A stretch of 64,000 nt of DNA from Pseudomonas agarici (GCF_900109755.1 NZ_FOAR01000007.1:173267-237266); one strand, 5' to 3'. Positions 25,217 through 33,910 are shown, numbered from the stretch's first letter. Notes: generated by a model not told the origin, from the letters alone. Translations and numbers: made by a program.

Positions 25217-25696
25217 TCAGATCAGACTGATATCCAGCAACCGCGGCCTGGCAATCGCCAGGTAGTCGCGGGTTGCGAGGACCATGGAGGCGTCCAGGCG
25301 ACCGGCGTTGAAGGCGATGTCTTCATAACGACTGGTCAGGGTTGGGTCGACGATCAGTTGGATCCGCTCATCGAAGACGAACGGCGGAATTGCCCCGATC
25401 CGGCAACCGGTTAGTGCCATGGCGGTTTCGGCCTTCACCAGTTCAGCCTTTTTTCCTCCCAGGGCAGCGCCCAGTTTTTTCATATCGAGCTTCTGGTCAC
25501 CCGGCAATACGGCCAAGGCATATCGTTCGGCCTGGCCCTTGAGGGTGCAGAGCATAGCCTTGGCGCCCTGGCCTGGTTGAGTGCCACGGATCTGCGCGAC
25601 TCGCGCCGATTGGCCCTCGGCGTCGTGCATCAAGAGGCGGTAGGTGGCGGCATGGCTGTCCAGCAGACTGACCAGTCGATCGAAGATTGGATGCAT
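25217..25696 (-). CDS. YbaK/ProX-type aminoacyl-tRNA deacylase domain protein
   Basis: The 159-residue protein is a stand-alone YbaK/EbsC fold. Conserved features are KAMLCTLKGQ with the catalytic Lys region, LAVLPGDQKLDMKKL, and GAIPPFVF. These proteins hydrolyse mischarged aminoacyl-tRNAs (such as Cys- or Ala-tRNAPro). This one is of the subgroup annotated 'YbaK/prolyl-tRNA synthetase associated domain'; its tRNA target is not predictable. It is followed by a TauE/SafE gene ending 9 bp upstream in the same direction, so the two may be co-transcribed. Confidence 0.88.
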   Translation of the reverse strand: MHPIFDRLVSLLDSHAATYRLLMHDAEGQSARVAQIRGTQPGQGAKAMLCTLKGQAERYALAVLPGDQKLDMKKLGAALGGKKAELVKAETAMALTGCRIGAIPPFVFDERIQLIVDPTLTSRYEDIAFNAGRLDASMVLATRDYLAIARPRLLDISLI

Positions 25697-25705
25697 GGAC
25701 GTTCC

Positions 25706-26470
25706 TCAGAGTTGCGTGATCAGGTCGTAGGAGAGTTTGCTGATCAAGATGACCAGCAGCACCAGGAATAACGCGCGGACAAAGGGCACGCCTTTGTGTA
25801 CCGCCAGCCAGGTACCGGTCAGGGCGCCGAGGATATTGAACAGCGCCATGGGAATCGCCACCAGATAGAGCACATTGCCGGTGGGGATGAAGAACACGAG
25901 CGCGGCGACATTGGTCGCGATGTTAACCAGTTTCGCCGAGGCCGAGGCGTGAAGGAAGTCGAAGGCGAAACAGCGGATGAACAGGAAGATCAGGAAGCTG
26001 CCGGTGCCGGGGCCGAACAGTCCGTCATAGAAGCCGATGGCGCCGCCGATCAGGATCGCCAGCAGTTTTTCTCGGATGCCGATGCGCAGGGGCTTGTGCA
26101 GCGCGCCGAAGTCTTTTTTCCAGAAGGTATAGAGCGCCATCAGTACGATCAGCACCAGCACCGCAGGACGGATCACCGATTGCGGTACCGCCGAGACCGT
26201 CGCCGCGCCGCAGAACGCCATGACAAAGGCCGCCCCGGCTGCCGGGACCACCAGTCCCCAATCGATCACCACCTTGCGAACGAACGATCGTGCCGCGAAG
26301 GTCGTGCCACAGGCCGCGGCAACCTTGTTGGTTCCCAGTAGCGCGGCTGGCGAAGCCGTGGGCAGCACGTTGAATAGTGCCGGGATCTGGATGAGTCCGC
26401 CACCGCCGACCGCTGCGTCGATAAGACCGGCGCAGAAGGCGAAGAGGCAAAGGACGACGATATCGACCAT
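25706..26470 (-). CDS. TauE/SafE family membrane transporter
   Basis: The 254-residue protein has about eight hydrophobic helices in two TauE/SafE repeats; the repeat signatures GLIDAAVGGGGLIQIPAL and GFYDGLFGPGTGSFLIF are textbook. Family members export sulfite, sulfoacetate or related organic anions. It lies 4 bp after the stop of the upstream oxygenase gene, in the same direction, which makes a functional link with that enzyme likely. Confidence 0.9.
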   Translation of the reverse strand: MVDIVVLCLFAFCAGLIDAAVGGGGLIQIPALFNVLPTASPAALLGTNKVAAACGTTFAARSFVRKVVIDWGLVVPAAGAAFVMAFCGAATVSAVPQSVIRPAVLVLIVLMALYTFWKKDFGALHKPLRIGIREKLLAILIGGAIGFYDGLFGPGTGSFLIFLFIRCFAFDFLHASASAKLVNIATNVAALVFFIPTGNVLYLVAIPMALFNILGALTGTWLAVHKGVPFVRALFLVLLVILISKLSYDLITQL

Positions 26471-26474
26471 GAAA

Positions 26475-27560
26475 TCAGGCTCTTACAATAAAGGGGAGAG
26501 TCGGGTCCAGCGGCACCATGCGGGCCGGATCGTCAACCCCGAACACTCGGATCAGCCAGCGGTCGCGGCCGTCGTAGCGTGGAGTGAAACCGTCCCGGGC
26601 ATGCAGGGTCTGCTGGTTCTTGAAGATCAACATGTCGCCCGGCTGCAGCAGGATATGGCGGATGACATCGGGGTGGCTGGCGGCGGCGTCGAACAATTGC
26701 AGGGCAACGTCCGCATGGGCCGTGGTCGCGGTGACGCTGGCTTTGTTGTAGCGGCAGTACAGGCCACCGGATTCGGTCCTGTAGAGCAGCGGCACGTTTT
26801 CCAGCACGTTGCCTTGCTTACCGAACGAGTCTGGGCGGCGAATGGCAAAATGTGGTTGCTGCAGTTCCTGTTCGACAAAGCCGGGCAGTCTGTCCAACAC
26901 ATCGTGGATGGCGACGATGCGCGTGGGGACATCCAGCTCGCAACGCAGTCCGGTCAAGCTCAGGTATTCGGGGCAGGCGGACAAGTCGCTGACCGGCTCG
27001 CAGGTCAGCGGCAGGTGCGGATTGTCGACATGCATGCCCAGGCCCAGGCGCGAGCCGAAGGAACTGGTGGTGGTTTGGTATTTCTGCTTGGGCGAGACAT
27101 GGCGGAATACCGTGGTATCGCTTTCCCCTTCATAGGCCACCGGGTGGGTTTCCAACATAGCCAGCACCGACAGGATCGCGCCGGCCAGGACCGGCACCTG
27201 CTCGATACCGGGCTCGGCAGCGTAGGGTGTGGCCGGCAACTGCGGGTCGACCGGCAGGCCACGGACAATCAGGGCCACATCGCCGGACCGGGGGAAGGCG
27301 CGGAGTGCCTGGCGTTTTTCCGCGTCCAGGACACCTTCCAACAACCGGGCGAGGGCCGGCATGCTCGCAATACCCGAGGTGCTGTCGGTGATTGCGAACG
27401 GTGCAAGGGCTTCATTCAACTGCTGATGCTCGGTGAACGAAATGTGAATTTCAGGCAAGGTCGACAAAATCGATACCGGTGGCTTCGGGGCCTGCCATTG
27501 CTGGCTTTGCTCACTGATCCGGAAGGCGGACTTCCTGACTGTTTCATCCAGCTTTGACAC
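26475..27560 (-). CDS. Fe(II)/2-oxoglutarate-dependent oxygenase, TauD/clavaminate-synthase-like
   Basis: The 361-residue protein shows the non-haem iron triad H177-x-D179 (GMHVDNPHLP) and distal H320 (QTLHARDG), with the 2-oxoglutarate-binding Arg338 in DRWLIRV. The fold and spacing resemble clavaminate synthase and the arginine/asparagine hydroxylases VioC and AsnO. It probably hydroxylates a free amino acid or a small derivative. I start it at the GTG at 27560, which is preceded by AGGAG; the ORF to 27659 would overlap the divergent LysR promoter. It is followed by the TauE/SafE transporter. The divergent LysR gene is its likely regulator. Confidence 0.85.
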   Translation of the reverse strand: MSKLDETVRKSAFRISEQSQQWQAPKPPVSILSTLPEIHISFTEHQQLNEALAPFAITDSTSGIASMPALARLLEGVLDAEKRQALRAFPRSGDVALIVRGLPVDPQLPATPYAAEPGIEQVPVLAGAILSVLAMLETHPVAYEGESDTTVFRHVSPKQKYQTTTSSFGSRLGLGMHVDNPHLPLTCEPVSDLSACPEYLSLTGLRCELDVPTRIVAIHDVLDRLPGFVEQELQQPHFAIRRPDSFGKQGNVLENVPLLYRTESGGLYCRYNKASVTATTAHADVALQLFDAAASHPDVIRHILLQPGDMLIFKNQQTLHARDGFTPRYDGRDRWLIRVFGVDDPARMVPLDPTLPFIVRA

Positions 27561-27670
27561 GTCCTTTGCTCCTGTGTGCCTACGTCCCTGTGGGTTAAGC
27601 GCGAAGGCTAACGGAAGGGCGCATTTTTGTGTTGCAATGTCACATTGTGAAAAGTGCAATGAGGTTGAGG

Positions 27671-28585
27671 ATGGCGCTGGATTTGTTGGGTGAGCTCGAA
27701 GCGTTCGCGACCGTGGCGCGCAAACGCAGTTTTATCGCTGCGGCGCGTACCCTGGGGCGCTCGCCGAGCTCGCTGACCCGTGCAGTTCAGGCCCTTGAGG
27801 AAAACGCCGGTGTCAAGTTGTTCAATCGCTCGGCCAATGCAGTAAGCCTGACCGAGGCCGGCGAGCACCTGCTGCCCCATGCGCACAAAATGCTCGATCT
27901 GCAACGCGAGGCTGATGAAGACCTGGCAGGCATCAGTGGTTCGGCCACCGGTTGGATCCGCTTTTCAGCGCCCGAGTTTCTTGGCCATGGAGTGCTACCC
28001 AGGCTGATCGCGCAGTACTGCGAACGCTATCCCGAGGTGAGTATCGACGTGATCTTCACCGACGAAACCGTCGACCCGGCCAAGAGCAAGCTGGATTTCT
28101 CGATCCGCGGTGCCTTTCCGCGGTCCAGCGACCTGATCGGTTTTCCATTGTGGAGCTATGCCCGCCATCTCTATACCAGTCCCGATTATCTGGAGCGCCG
28201 TGGCACGCCAGATTCGATAGAGGCATTGGAAACCCATTCGTTGATCCTGCACACCGCCCCCAGGATTCTTAAAGAGTGGAATTTTCGTAGCGAGCAGCAG
28301 GCTATCAACTTCCGAGTGCGTCCGAAATTTCGCTTCAGCTCCGGCGCGGCGGTGTTTCAGGCGGCGTTGGCGGGGGTGGGGATTGCTCGGCTGGCAGACT
28401 GGCTGGCGGAGCCCGAGGTGGAACTCGGGCGGCTAGTGCGGGTTTGCCCCGAGTACCGGCTGACCTCCAGCAATGGCGAGAACCCGCAAATGCATGCGGT
28501 GTATCCGGTTGGCAACCTGGCGCTGCGGGTGAAGATGCTGCTGGACCTGATCCGCGCCTTCGGCGATGACGTTGGTCGGCTCTGA
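27671..28585 (+). CDS. LysR-family regulator divergent from the oxygenase
   Basis: The 304-residue protein has an N-terminal winged HTH (LEAFATVARKRSFIAAARTLGRSPSSLTRAVQALE) and a substrate-binding domain of the TBP-like group (RFSAPEFLGHGVLPRLIAQYCERYP). GAGG six bases before ATG 27671 supports this start over upstream in-frame codons. It is divergent from the 2-oxoglutarate oxygenase with 110 bp between, the usual place of a LysR operator. It is the probable regulator of the oxygenase-TauE-YbaK unit. A perfect 14-bp palindrome (CGTTTCGCGAAACG) lies at 28598-28611, just after its stop codon. Confidence 0.9.
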   Translation: MALDLLGELEAFATVARKRSFIAAARTLGRSPSSLTRAVQALEENAGVKLFNRSANAVSLTEAGEHLLPHAHKMLDLQREADEDLAGISGSATGWIRFSAPEFLGHGVLPRLIAQYCERYPEVSIDVIFTDETVDPAKSKLDFSIRGAFPRSSDLIGFPLWSYARHLYTSPDYLERRGTPDSIEALETHSLILHTAPRILKEWNFRSEQQAINFRVRPKFRFSSGAAVFQAALAGVGIARLADWLAEPEVELGRLVRVCPEYRLTSSNGENPQMHAVYPVGNLALRVKMLLDLIRAFGDDVGRL

Positions 28586-28755
28586 TCAGGTCTTTGGCGT
28601 TTCGCGAAACGGCAGGCTCGGCGCTGCTCGATATGCCGCTCGGGGATCAGGGCCTGTAGCCGTTTAGCATGGATGGACAAAGGAAGGCCGCCTGCCAGAA
28701 TGACCACGCTTCCATGGTTATTCTTGAGTTTGTCGAATTTTCGCATGGCCAACGC

Positions 28756-28786
28756 TTGACCTTGCCACCATGGTAAGGAATACGCT
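28756..28786 (+). promoter_or_regulatory. CueR/MerR-type promoter with 19-bp spacer
   Basis: TTGACC (28756-28761) and TACGCT (28781-28786) are separated by 19 bp, the long spacer typical of MerR-activated promoters. Between and over them is the dyad CCTTGCCACCATGGTAAGG (28760-28778), with eight matching base pairs over nine half-site positions except two mismatches. This is the pattern of CueR operators at copA/cueA promoters. It is 45 bp upstream of the first small ORF of the following group. Confidence 0.72.
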
Positions 28787-28822
28787 TTAACTCAACTGCT
28801 CATCTAAACCTGGGAAATGACA

Positions 28823-29197
28823 ATGGCGACGGCTCGAAGAGGGGACAGAATACTGATCAAGCTCCTCATGGTGCTGATTTTGTATCTGGGTGTGGCCCAT
28901 GGCGGCCCCCGGGAACTCAGCGCCGAGCCTGCAAGTTCGTCCGTTAGTTGCCTGGTGATGCAAGGAGTGCAGGCTGGAGTCGATATGCAAGTGGATAATG
29001 TCTGTCCACATATGGACCACCAAATGTCCTGTTCGATCAGTTGCACGGCCTCTTATCTCGGGGCGGTAACGAACATTGTCGACCCAGCGTCCGGCCTGAC
29101 TTCGCCGCAACATGATTATTACGCTTTCCTTCTTGGCCGTATGGCTGTCGCTCCCGATCCTTTTCCTCCTAAACAATCTGTCCTGAGCACTATCTGA
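28823..29197 (+). CDS. Small exported Cys/His/Met-containing protein, probable copper-responsive
   Basis: The 124-residue product begins with a basic N-terminus and a hydrophobic helix (ILIKLLMVLILYLGVAHG), so it is exported or membrane-anchored. The mature part has VSCLVMQG and a potential metal-binding stretch CPHMDHQMSCSISC. I do not recognise the family. ATG 28823 is preferred because GGGA lies 7 bases upstream; ATG 28817 is too close. It is the first gene behind the MerR-type promoter. Metal binding is inferred from residues and context. Confidence 0.6.
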   Translation: MATARRGDRILIKLLMVLILYLGVAHGGPRELSAEPASSSVSCLVMQGVQAGVDMQVDNVCPHMDHQMSCSISCTASYLGAVTNIVDPASGLTSPQHDYYAFLLGRMAVAPDPFPPKQSVLSTI

Positions 29198-29348
29198 AAC
29201 TTCTCGTCGACGTCCGCGAGGCGGATTTTCAGACGAATAATATTAGATACGATCACTGATATTTTGATTGTTGTTGATACCCACAACCACGCGGAGGCGA
29301 TTCCCTGGTTCATCAGGGATACGGCTATCTGCTTGAGGAGAATACCAA

Positions 29349-29678
29349 ATGAAAACGTTGAAACTTATGCTTGTGCTTGGATCGATATATGCCAAACGCG
29401 CCACGACTCTATTAGCCGCGATGACTCTGTTGGTGGCTGGTGGAATGGCTCAAGCTGCTCAGGGGCAAGCCATGCAAGGGGGCACGACGATAGCCGGCAG
29501 CCCTCCGGTCGAGACTTACCGCTATGGAATGAAACTGGATATTGCACGGGTCTTGTCCATCAGCGATACGAGCCAGGAATACGGCCTCGTGCCTTCGATC
29601 ATGCGGTATGAAGATAGCAGCGGCACCGTGCGAGCCTTGAAGTATCAGGTTTATGGCGGCGCTGGTTCAGGCAATTGA
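29349..29678 (+). CDS. DUF2790 secreted small protein
   Basis: The C-terminal half (YRYGMKLDIARVLSISDTS, then LVPSIMRYEDSSG and ALKYQVYG) is the Pseudomonas-specific DUF2790 domain. The N-terminus is unusually long: a basic/hydrophobic start (MKTLKLMLVLGSIYAKR) precedes a second hydrophobic segment ending GGMAQA, so the signal peptide is longer than usual. GAGGAG lies 7-8 bases before ATG 29349. DUF2790 proteins are periplasmic, of unknown function, and several in P. aeruginosa respond to copper. Confidence 0.82.
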   Translation: MKTLKLMLVLGSIYAKRATTLLAAMTLLVAGGMAQAAQGQAMQGGTTIAGSPPVETYRYGMKLDIARVLSISDTSQEYGLVPSIMRYEDSSGTVRALKYQVYGGAGSGN

Positions 29679-29832
29679 GCGGGGGTCTGAATTTTACCGT
29701 ATCTGGATTATGTCTTTGACACAGCTAAAGCCCGGCCCTACATGGTTCATATAGGCATGGCCGGGCGATAGCCAGGTAACTGGCATATGCTAATCAGCAT
29801 TGCACACCTGAATCAATTTTGAGAGTTGCACG

Positions 29833-30120
29833 ATGATCAAGAACACCAGGCTTTACCTGACGACTCTACTGCAGCGTCACCCACTGGTTGCGGGGCTTGC
29901 CGTCGCCGTCGTCTTCACTGTGCTGCTTAACTTGCACAGTCTGTTTGCTGTAGCCACTCTGCCTATTCTGCTATCTGTCTTGCCTTGCCTGGTGATAGCC
30001 GGGATGTGCATGAAGAACATGAAGGGCAAGACCTGCGAGCAAGAAGCTGCGAAGCAACCGTTGCTGAGCCGGAACATAAACCAAACTACCATTATCGATC
30101 AGGAGAATCGCCATGCGTAA
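29833..30120 (+). CDS. Small two-helix membrane protein, CxM-containing
   Basis: The 95-residue protein has two hydrophobic helices (LVAGLAVAVVFTVLLNLHSLF and VATLPILLSVLPCLVIAGM) and then MCMKNMKGKTC, a Cys/Met cluster at the membrane edge that could bind soft metals. Its stop overlaps the start of the Met-rich gene (ATGCGTAA), indicating translational coupling. A stem-loop with GCCCGGCC/GGCCGGGC arms lies upstream at 29730-29766. The family is not recognised. Confidence 0.65.
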   Translation: MIKNTRLYLTTLLQRHPLVAGLAVAVVFTVLLNLHSLFAVATLPILLSVLPCLVIAGMCMKNMKGKTCEQEAAKQPLLSRNINQTTIIDQENRHA

Positions 30121-30367
30121 TTCCATTGTCTATAGCGCAATACTTGCCTCCACAATAATTTTTGGTACGGTTTCCGTTGCTGTTGCCGAGCCATCCAAGA
30201 ATATTGTCCAAGGCAGTTCTGAGATGATGAAAGGAGAAGGTATGCATATGATGGATGGCAATAAGATGCCGATGATGCAGGAGATGAATTCAATGATGAA
30301 AAACTGCAATGAAATGATGCGAAACATGAACAAACACATGGGTCAAGGCGATAGCAAGGCGCAGTAA
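30113..30367 (+). CDS. Met-rich periplasmic protein, putative copper binder
   Basis: The 84-residue protein has a cleavable signal peptide (to about residue 25, VAVAEPSK). The mature part is packed with methionine: MMKGEGMHMMDGNKMPMMQE, then MNSMMKNCNEMMRNMNKHM, about 17 Met in 60 residues. Such MxxM/MMxM repeats bind Cu(I) in periplasmic copper-handling proteins. AGGAG lies before ATG 30113. It overlaps the previous gene and shares the upstream MerR-type promoter region. Confidence 0.75.
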   Translation: MRNSIVYSAILASTIIFGTVSVAVAEPSKNIVQGSSEMMKGEGMHMMDGNKMPMMQEMNSMMKNCNEMMRNMNKHMGQGDSKAQ

Positions 30368-30386
30368 GGTGTTCGTTGCTTGCCAA

Positions 30387-30413
30387 TCCCCCTACGCCTG
30401 CGGTTTAGGGGGA
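30387..30413. terminator. Stem-loop between the small-protein group and the hydroxyproline locus
   Basis: TCCCCCTA pairs perfectly with TAGGGGGA around an 11-base loop, 20 bp after the Met-rich gene and 35 bp before the end of the convergent DapA-like gene. There is no adjacent T tract (TTTTTG only at 30431), so it is a probable, not certain, bidirectional terminator. Confidence 0.5.
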
Positions 30414-30447
30414 GTCGACAAATATCTTTTTGTTCTGGGCGCCTCGC

Positions 30448-31365
30448 TCAGAGGCCCACATCCGGCAATGCCGGTCGATTGGCCATGGCCTTGGCCATAA
30501 TCTGCTCGACAAACAGCCGGTCCGCTTCCGGCAACGCCAGGCGCGGTGGGCGGGTCAGCGCGCTGCCGCGACCGGCAATGGCTTCGCACAACTTGATGCA
30601 CTGCACGAGGTCGGCACGGGCATCCAGATGCAGAATCGGCATCAACCACTCGTAGATCGGCAGGGCTTCGGCGAAACGTCCGGCCTTGGCCAGGCGGAAG
30701 ATAGTCTCGCCTTCCTTGGGGAACACGTTGGACATGCCCGACACCCAACCTTCGGCACCCACGGCGATGCTCTCCAGCACCACGTCATCGAGCCCGGCGA
30801 ACAGCACGAAGCGGTCGCCGACTTCATTGCGCACGTCGATAAAGCGTCGGGTATCGCCGGAGGAGTCCTTGAAGCACACCACGTTGTCGCAGTCGGCCAG
30901 GGAAATCAGGATGTCTGGGGTGACGTGGTTTTTATAAATCGGTGGGTTGTTGTAGACCATCAGCGCCAGGTCGGTGTGCTTGGCCACATAGCGGTAGTGC
31001 TCGGCGGTCTCGAACGGCTTGGAGCCGTAGACCAGCGCTGGCATCAGCATCACACCGTCGATGCCGACTTGGCGCACCGCATTGGCGACCTTGGCCGCCT
31101 GCACGCTGGTGAACTCGGCAACGCCGCAAATCACCGGCACGCGGCCCTTGGCGGCGTCCACCGCGACTTCGGTCACGGCGATCTTTTCCTCGGTACTCAG
31201 CGAGGTATTTTCCCCCACCGAGCCGCACACCACCAGACCCGAGACGCCGTCGCGGATTACGTTGGAGATCACCTGATGGGTCTTTTCCAGGTTGATGGAA
31301 AAGTCGTCGTTGAATTGAGTGGTAACCGCCGGGAAGACGCCACTCCAATTGATGCGCTTGTTCAT
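30448..31365 (-). CDS. DapA-family lyase/deaminase, probable Pyr4H2C deaminase of hydroxyproline catabolism
   Basis: The 305-residue protein is a (beta/alpha)8 DHDPS/NAL-family enzyme: GVFPAVTTQFNDD, GSVGENTSLS, the catalytic Tyr in LMVYNNP, and the Schiff-base Lys in VVCFKDSSGD. In hydroxyproline loci this family contains the 1-pyrroline-4-hydroxy-2-carboxylate deaminase (LhpC/HypD), which gives 2-oxoglutarate semialdehyde. ATG 31365 has TTGGAG upstream. It is separated from the upstream racemase gene by about 130 bp containing a TTTCGTATAC box, so it has its own GntR-controlled promoter. Other substrates (for example dihydrodipicolinate) are made unlikely by context. Confidence 0.85.
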   Translation of the reverse strand: MNKRINWSGVFPAVTTQFNDDFSINLEKTHQVISNVIRDGVSGLVVCGSVGENTSLSTEEKIAVTEVAVDAAKGRVPVICGVAEFTSVQAAKVANAVRQVGIDGVMLMPALVYGSKPFETAEHYRYVAKHTDLALMVYNNPPIYKNHVTPDILISLADCDNVVCFKDSSGDTRRFIDVRNEVGDRFVLFAGLDDVVLESIAVGAEGWVSGMSNVFPKEGETIFRLAKAGRFAEALPIYEWLMPILHLDARADLVQCIKLCEAIAGRGSALTRPPRLALPEADRLFVEQIMAKAMANRPALPDVGL

Positions 31366-31390
31366 GATTAACTCCAAGGATTAAAAGTAT

Positions 31391-31402
31391 TTCGTATACT
31401 AT
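31391..31402. promoter_or_regulatory. GntR-type operator box upstream of the DapA-like gene
   Basis: TTCGTATACTAT matches the boxes at 37221 and 42582 (common core TTTCGTATAC). It lies 26 bp upstream of the start codon of the gene on the minus strand. Confidence 0.6.
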
Positions 31403-31494
31403 TTTTCAGGTAAAAATAGTCGCCCGGTGTTCTTTCGTCGGGCGCCATGTCGGCGCTACAGCGTTGTTTCAATCAGCGCTCAGGCAGAGGGGAC

Positions 31495-32523
31495 TCAGGC
31501 GCCGGGCCAGGTGTCCGACAATCGATAGCCTTGTGGCCACGGATCGGTGGGGTCGAGCAGCAACTGATGGGTTCCGGTGATCCAGGCTCGGCCGGAAAGA
31601 CACGGATAGATCGCCGCACGGCCGGCCAGTTCGGTGAGGGAGTCGATGCGACAATGAAACTGCGAGCCGATGATCGAGCGGCCAATAAAGCGCTCGCCGG
31701 CTTTCAGTACCCCCTTGGCTTGCAACACCGCCATGCGCGCCGAGCAACCGGTGCCGCAGGGCGAACGGTCGATCTTGCCAGGACGGATCACCACGGCGTT
31801 GGCACCGGTGGCGACACCGTTCTCGTAGACCACCGGAGCGGCGATCTGGCAGAAGGAGATATGCGACCAGTCGGGGTTCAGTGGATGGACGAAGCCCAGT
31901 TGTTCGTTGGCGGCGCGGGTGATTCTCAGGCCGATCTCGACCATGTCCTGGGCTTCGTCGGGACGAATGTCGAAGCCCAGGTGATGGGCGTCGACAATGG
32001 CGAAGCTGTCGCCGCCATAGGCCGTGTCGACCCGGATCGATCCCAGTCCTGCGACTTCGATCCAAGCGTCGAGGCGGTCGGCGAACGACGGCACATTCTT
32101 GATTTCCACTCGCTGGACCTTGCCATCCTTGCATTCGGCCACGGCTTCGATCAGGCCGCCGGGGGCTTCGAGCACCAGCCGGGTTTGCGGTTCGGTCATC
32201 GGCAGGATGCCGCTGTCGAGCAACACGGTGGATACGCACAACGAGTTGGAGCCAGACATCGGCGGGGTATCGGCCGGTTCCATGATGATCCAGGCCATCT
32301 GCGCCCGTGGGTCCTTGGCCGGCACCAGCAGGTTGACGTGGCGGAACACTCCGCCACGCGGTTCGTTGAGCACGAAATTGCGTAGGGTTTCATCCCGCGC
32401 GATCCAGCGCGACTGCTCCCACACCGTGGCGCCGGGTGGCGGGGCGACCCCGCCGACAATCACATCGCCGACTTCACCTTCGGCGTGGCAGCTAACCACA
32501 TGAATGATCTTCGATGAACGCAT
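31495..32523 (-). CDS. Proline-racemase-family protein, Ser/Cys type (hydroxyproline epimerase or dehydratase)
   Basis: The 342-residue protein belongs to the proline racemase family. The second catalytic motif is intact ([12 protein letters not shown], Cys), but the first reads [10 protein letters not shown], with Ser in place of the usual MCGHG Cys. Members with this Ser/Cys pair include 4-hydroxyproline epimerases and enzymes with trans-3-hydroxyproline dehydratase activity, so exact activity is open. A good RBS (AGGAGCAATCC) precedes the ATG. It is the last gene of the ABC transporter-aconitase X operon. A canonical Cys/Cys epimerase lies in the sister operon at 40834. Confidence 0.87.
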   Translation of the reverse strand: MRSSKIIHVVSCHAEGEVGDVIVGGVAPPPGATVWEQSRWIARDETLRNFVLNEPRGGVFRHVNLLVPAKDPRAQMAWIIMEPADTPPMSGSNSLCVSTVLLDSGILPMTEPQTRLVLEAPGGLIEAVAECKDGKVQRVEIKNVPSFADRLDAWIEVAGLGSIRVDTAYGGDSFAIVDAHHLGFDIRPDEAQDMVEIGLRITRAANEQLGFVHPLNPDWSHISFCQIAAPVVYENGVATGANAVVIRPGKIDRSPCGTGCSARMAVLQAKGVLKAGERFIGRSIIGSQFHCRIDSLTELAGRAAIYPCLSGRAWITGTHQLLLDPTDPWPQGYRLSDTWPGA

Positions 32524-32532
32524 GGATTGCTC

Positions 32533-33255
32533 CTATTTGACCGATTTGAGGAACGCCGCCGTTTCCGGCCGCTGGGGATGGCCGAGGACCTGGTCGGGCG
32601 AGCCGATCTCGTGCACCAGGCCGTTGCGAAAGAACGCCACGCGGTCGGAGACATCCCGGGCGAAGCGGATTTCATGAGTCACCAGGACCATGGTCATGCC
32701 GTCTTCGGCGAGCAGGCGCATGGTGTCCAGTACCTCGCCTACCAGTTGCGGGTCGAGGGCCGAAGTGGCCTCGTCGAACAGCATGTAGTCTGGCGACATG
32801 GCCAGGGCGCGGGCGATGGCCGTGCGTTGTTGCTGACCGCCGGAGAGCCTGCCGGGAAAACTCTTGAGCTTGTCGCCCAGACCCACGTGGGTCAGTTGCC
32901 GCACGGCCAGTTCCTCGGCTTGCTGCTGGCTCCTGCCAAGCACCTTGCGCGGCGCCAGCATGACGTTTTCCAACACGGTCAGGTGCGGGAACGCGTTCCA
33001 TTGTTGGAACACGATGCCGATCTTCTGCCGCAGGCGATTGAGGTCGGTGGCCTTATCGTGGACCTCGATGCCATCGACGCGGATATGGCCCTGGTGGATT
33101 GATTCCAGACCGTTAATACACATCAGCAGGGTCGATTTGCCGGAGCCGGAGCCACCGATGATCGACACCACTTCACCCTTGTTCACCGTCAGGCTGACGC
33201 CCTTGATCACTTCCAGGTCGCCGAAGGATTTGTGTACGTTGTCGATCTCAATCAT
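32533..33255 (-). CDS. Amino-acid ABC transporter ATP-binding protein
   Basis: The 240-residue GlnQ/HisP-type ATPase has Walker A GGSGSGKST, Q-loop FQQWNAFPHL, signature RLSGGQQQR, Walker B YMLFDEATSALDP, and the switch His in LVTHEI. It couples ATP hydrolysis to import by the two permeases encoded upstream, whose frame it overlaps by 8 bp. The transporter probably brings in hydroxyproline isomers, given the catabolic genes in the same operon. Confidence 0.95.
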   Translation of the reverse strand: MIEIDNVHKSFGDLEVIKGVSLTVNKGEVVSIIGGSGSGKSTLLMCINGLESIHQGHIRVDGIEVHDKATDLNRLRQKIGIVFQQWNAFPHLTVLENVMLAPRKVLGRSQQQAEELAVRQLTHVGLGDKLKSFPGRLSGGQQQRTAIARALAMSPDYMLFDEATSALDPQLVGEVLDTMRLLAEDGMTMVLVTHEIRFARDVSDRVAFFRNGLVHEIGSPDQVLGHPQRPETAAFLKSVK

Positions 33256-33898
33256 TTTCTTGCCACCTTCTTTCCAGGCGAGCGCCCAGGCGGGCGACCA
33301 CCAGGCTCATGACGTAGTAGATAAGGCCCGCGATGCACAACACCAGCAAGGGTTCCTGGATGCGGGTGACGACGGTTTGCGAGGCGCGCAGCAGTTCGAC
33401 GATGCCGATCCACATCACCAGCGCGGTGTCTTTCATGACGCTGAGGACCAGGTTCAGCCAGCCGGGGAACGCCACCCGTGAAGCCATGGGTAGAACGATC
33501 CAGCGCAGGTCTTGCAGGTAGCTCAGGCCCAACGAACGGCTGGCCCGGCGCACGTTCAGCGGCACCGCGAGCACGCCGCCGCGGACGATCTCGGTGAAGT
33601 AGGCGGCGGCGTAGATTCCGAGCACGATGCAGCCGACGGCGAAGGCGCTGATATTCAGGCCGACGATGCTTTTGAGCGAGTTGAACAGGACGAACTGGAT
33701 CAGCAGCGGCACGCTGCGAAACACGTCCAGAGTCCAGGCCAGCGGCAGGCTAAGCCGTGGCAGCAAGGCACGCAACAGACCGAACAGCAAGCCGGCCACG
33801 GTGCCGAGCAGGATCGACCAGACGGTCAGTTGCAGCGTGACCCAGGCTCCGCTGAGCAGGAACAACAGGTCATTCCCGGTAAGACTGGTGGAAAACAT
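33248..33898 (-). CDS. Amino-acid ABC transporter permease (HisM/GlnP type), subunit 2
   Basis: The 216-residue protein has about five hydrophobic helices and the EAA-type loop ASRSLGLSYLQDLRWIVLPMA for coupling to the ATPase. A GAGGGG RBS is 7 bases before ATG 33898. It overlaps the ATPase gene and follows the first permease by 12 bp. Confidence 0.93.
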   Translation of the reverse strand: MFSTSLTGNDLLFLLSGAWVTLQLTVWSILLGTVAGLLFGLLRALLPRLSLPLAWTLDVFRSVPLLIQFVLFNSLKSIVGLNISAFAVGCIVLGIYAAAYFTEIVRGGVLAVPLNVRRASRSLGLSYLQDLRWIVLPMASRVAFPGWLNLVLSVMKDTALVMWIGIVELLRASQTVVTRIQEPLLVLCIAGLIYYVMSLVVARLGARLERRWQEND

Positions 33899-33910
33899 CA
33901 AGCAGACCCC

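Noticed and set aside
26220..27557. 445-codon plus-strand ORF opposite the oxygenase and TauE genes
   Set aside because: The minus-strand proteins carry conserved motifs (HxD...H, TauE repeats); the plus frame is low-complexity.
28357..28752. 131-codon minus-strand ORF after the LysR gene
   Set aside because: Most of it is antisense to the LysR gene. Its start overlaps no good RBS and lies against the MerR-type promoter.
30430..31371. 313-codon plus-strand ORF antisense to the DapA-like gene
   Set aside because: The DapA-like protein has clear catalytic motifs on the other strand; this frame is a shadow.
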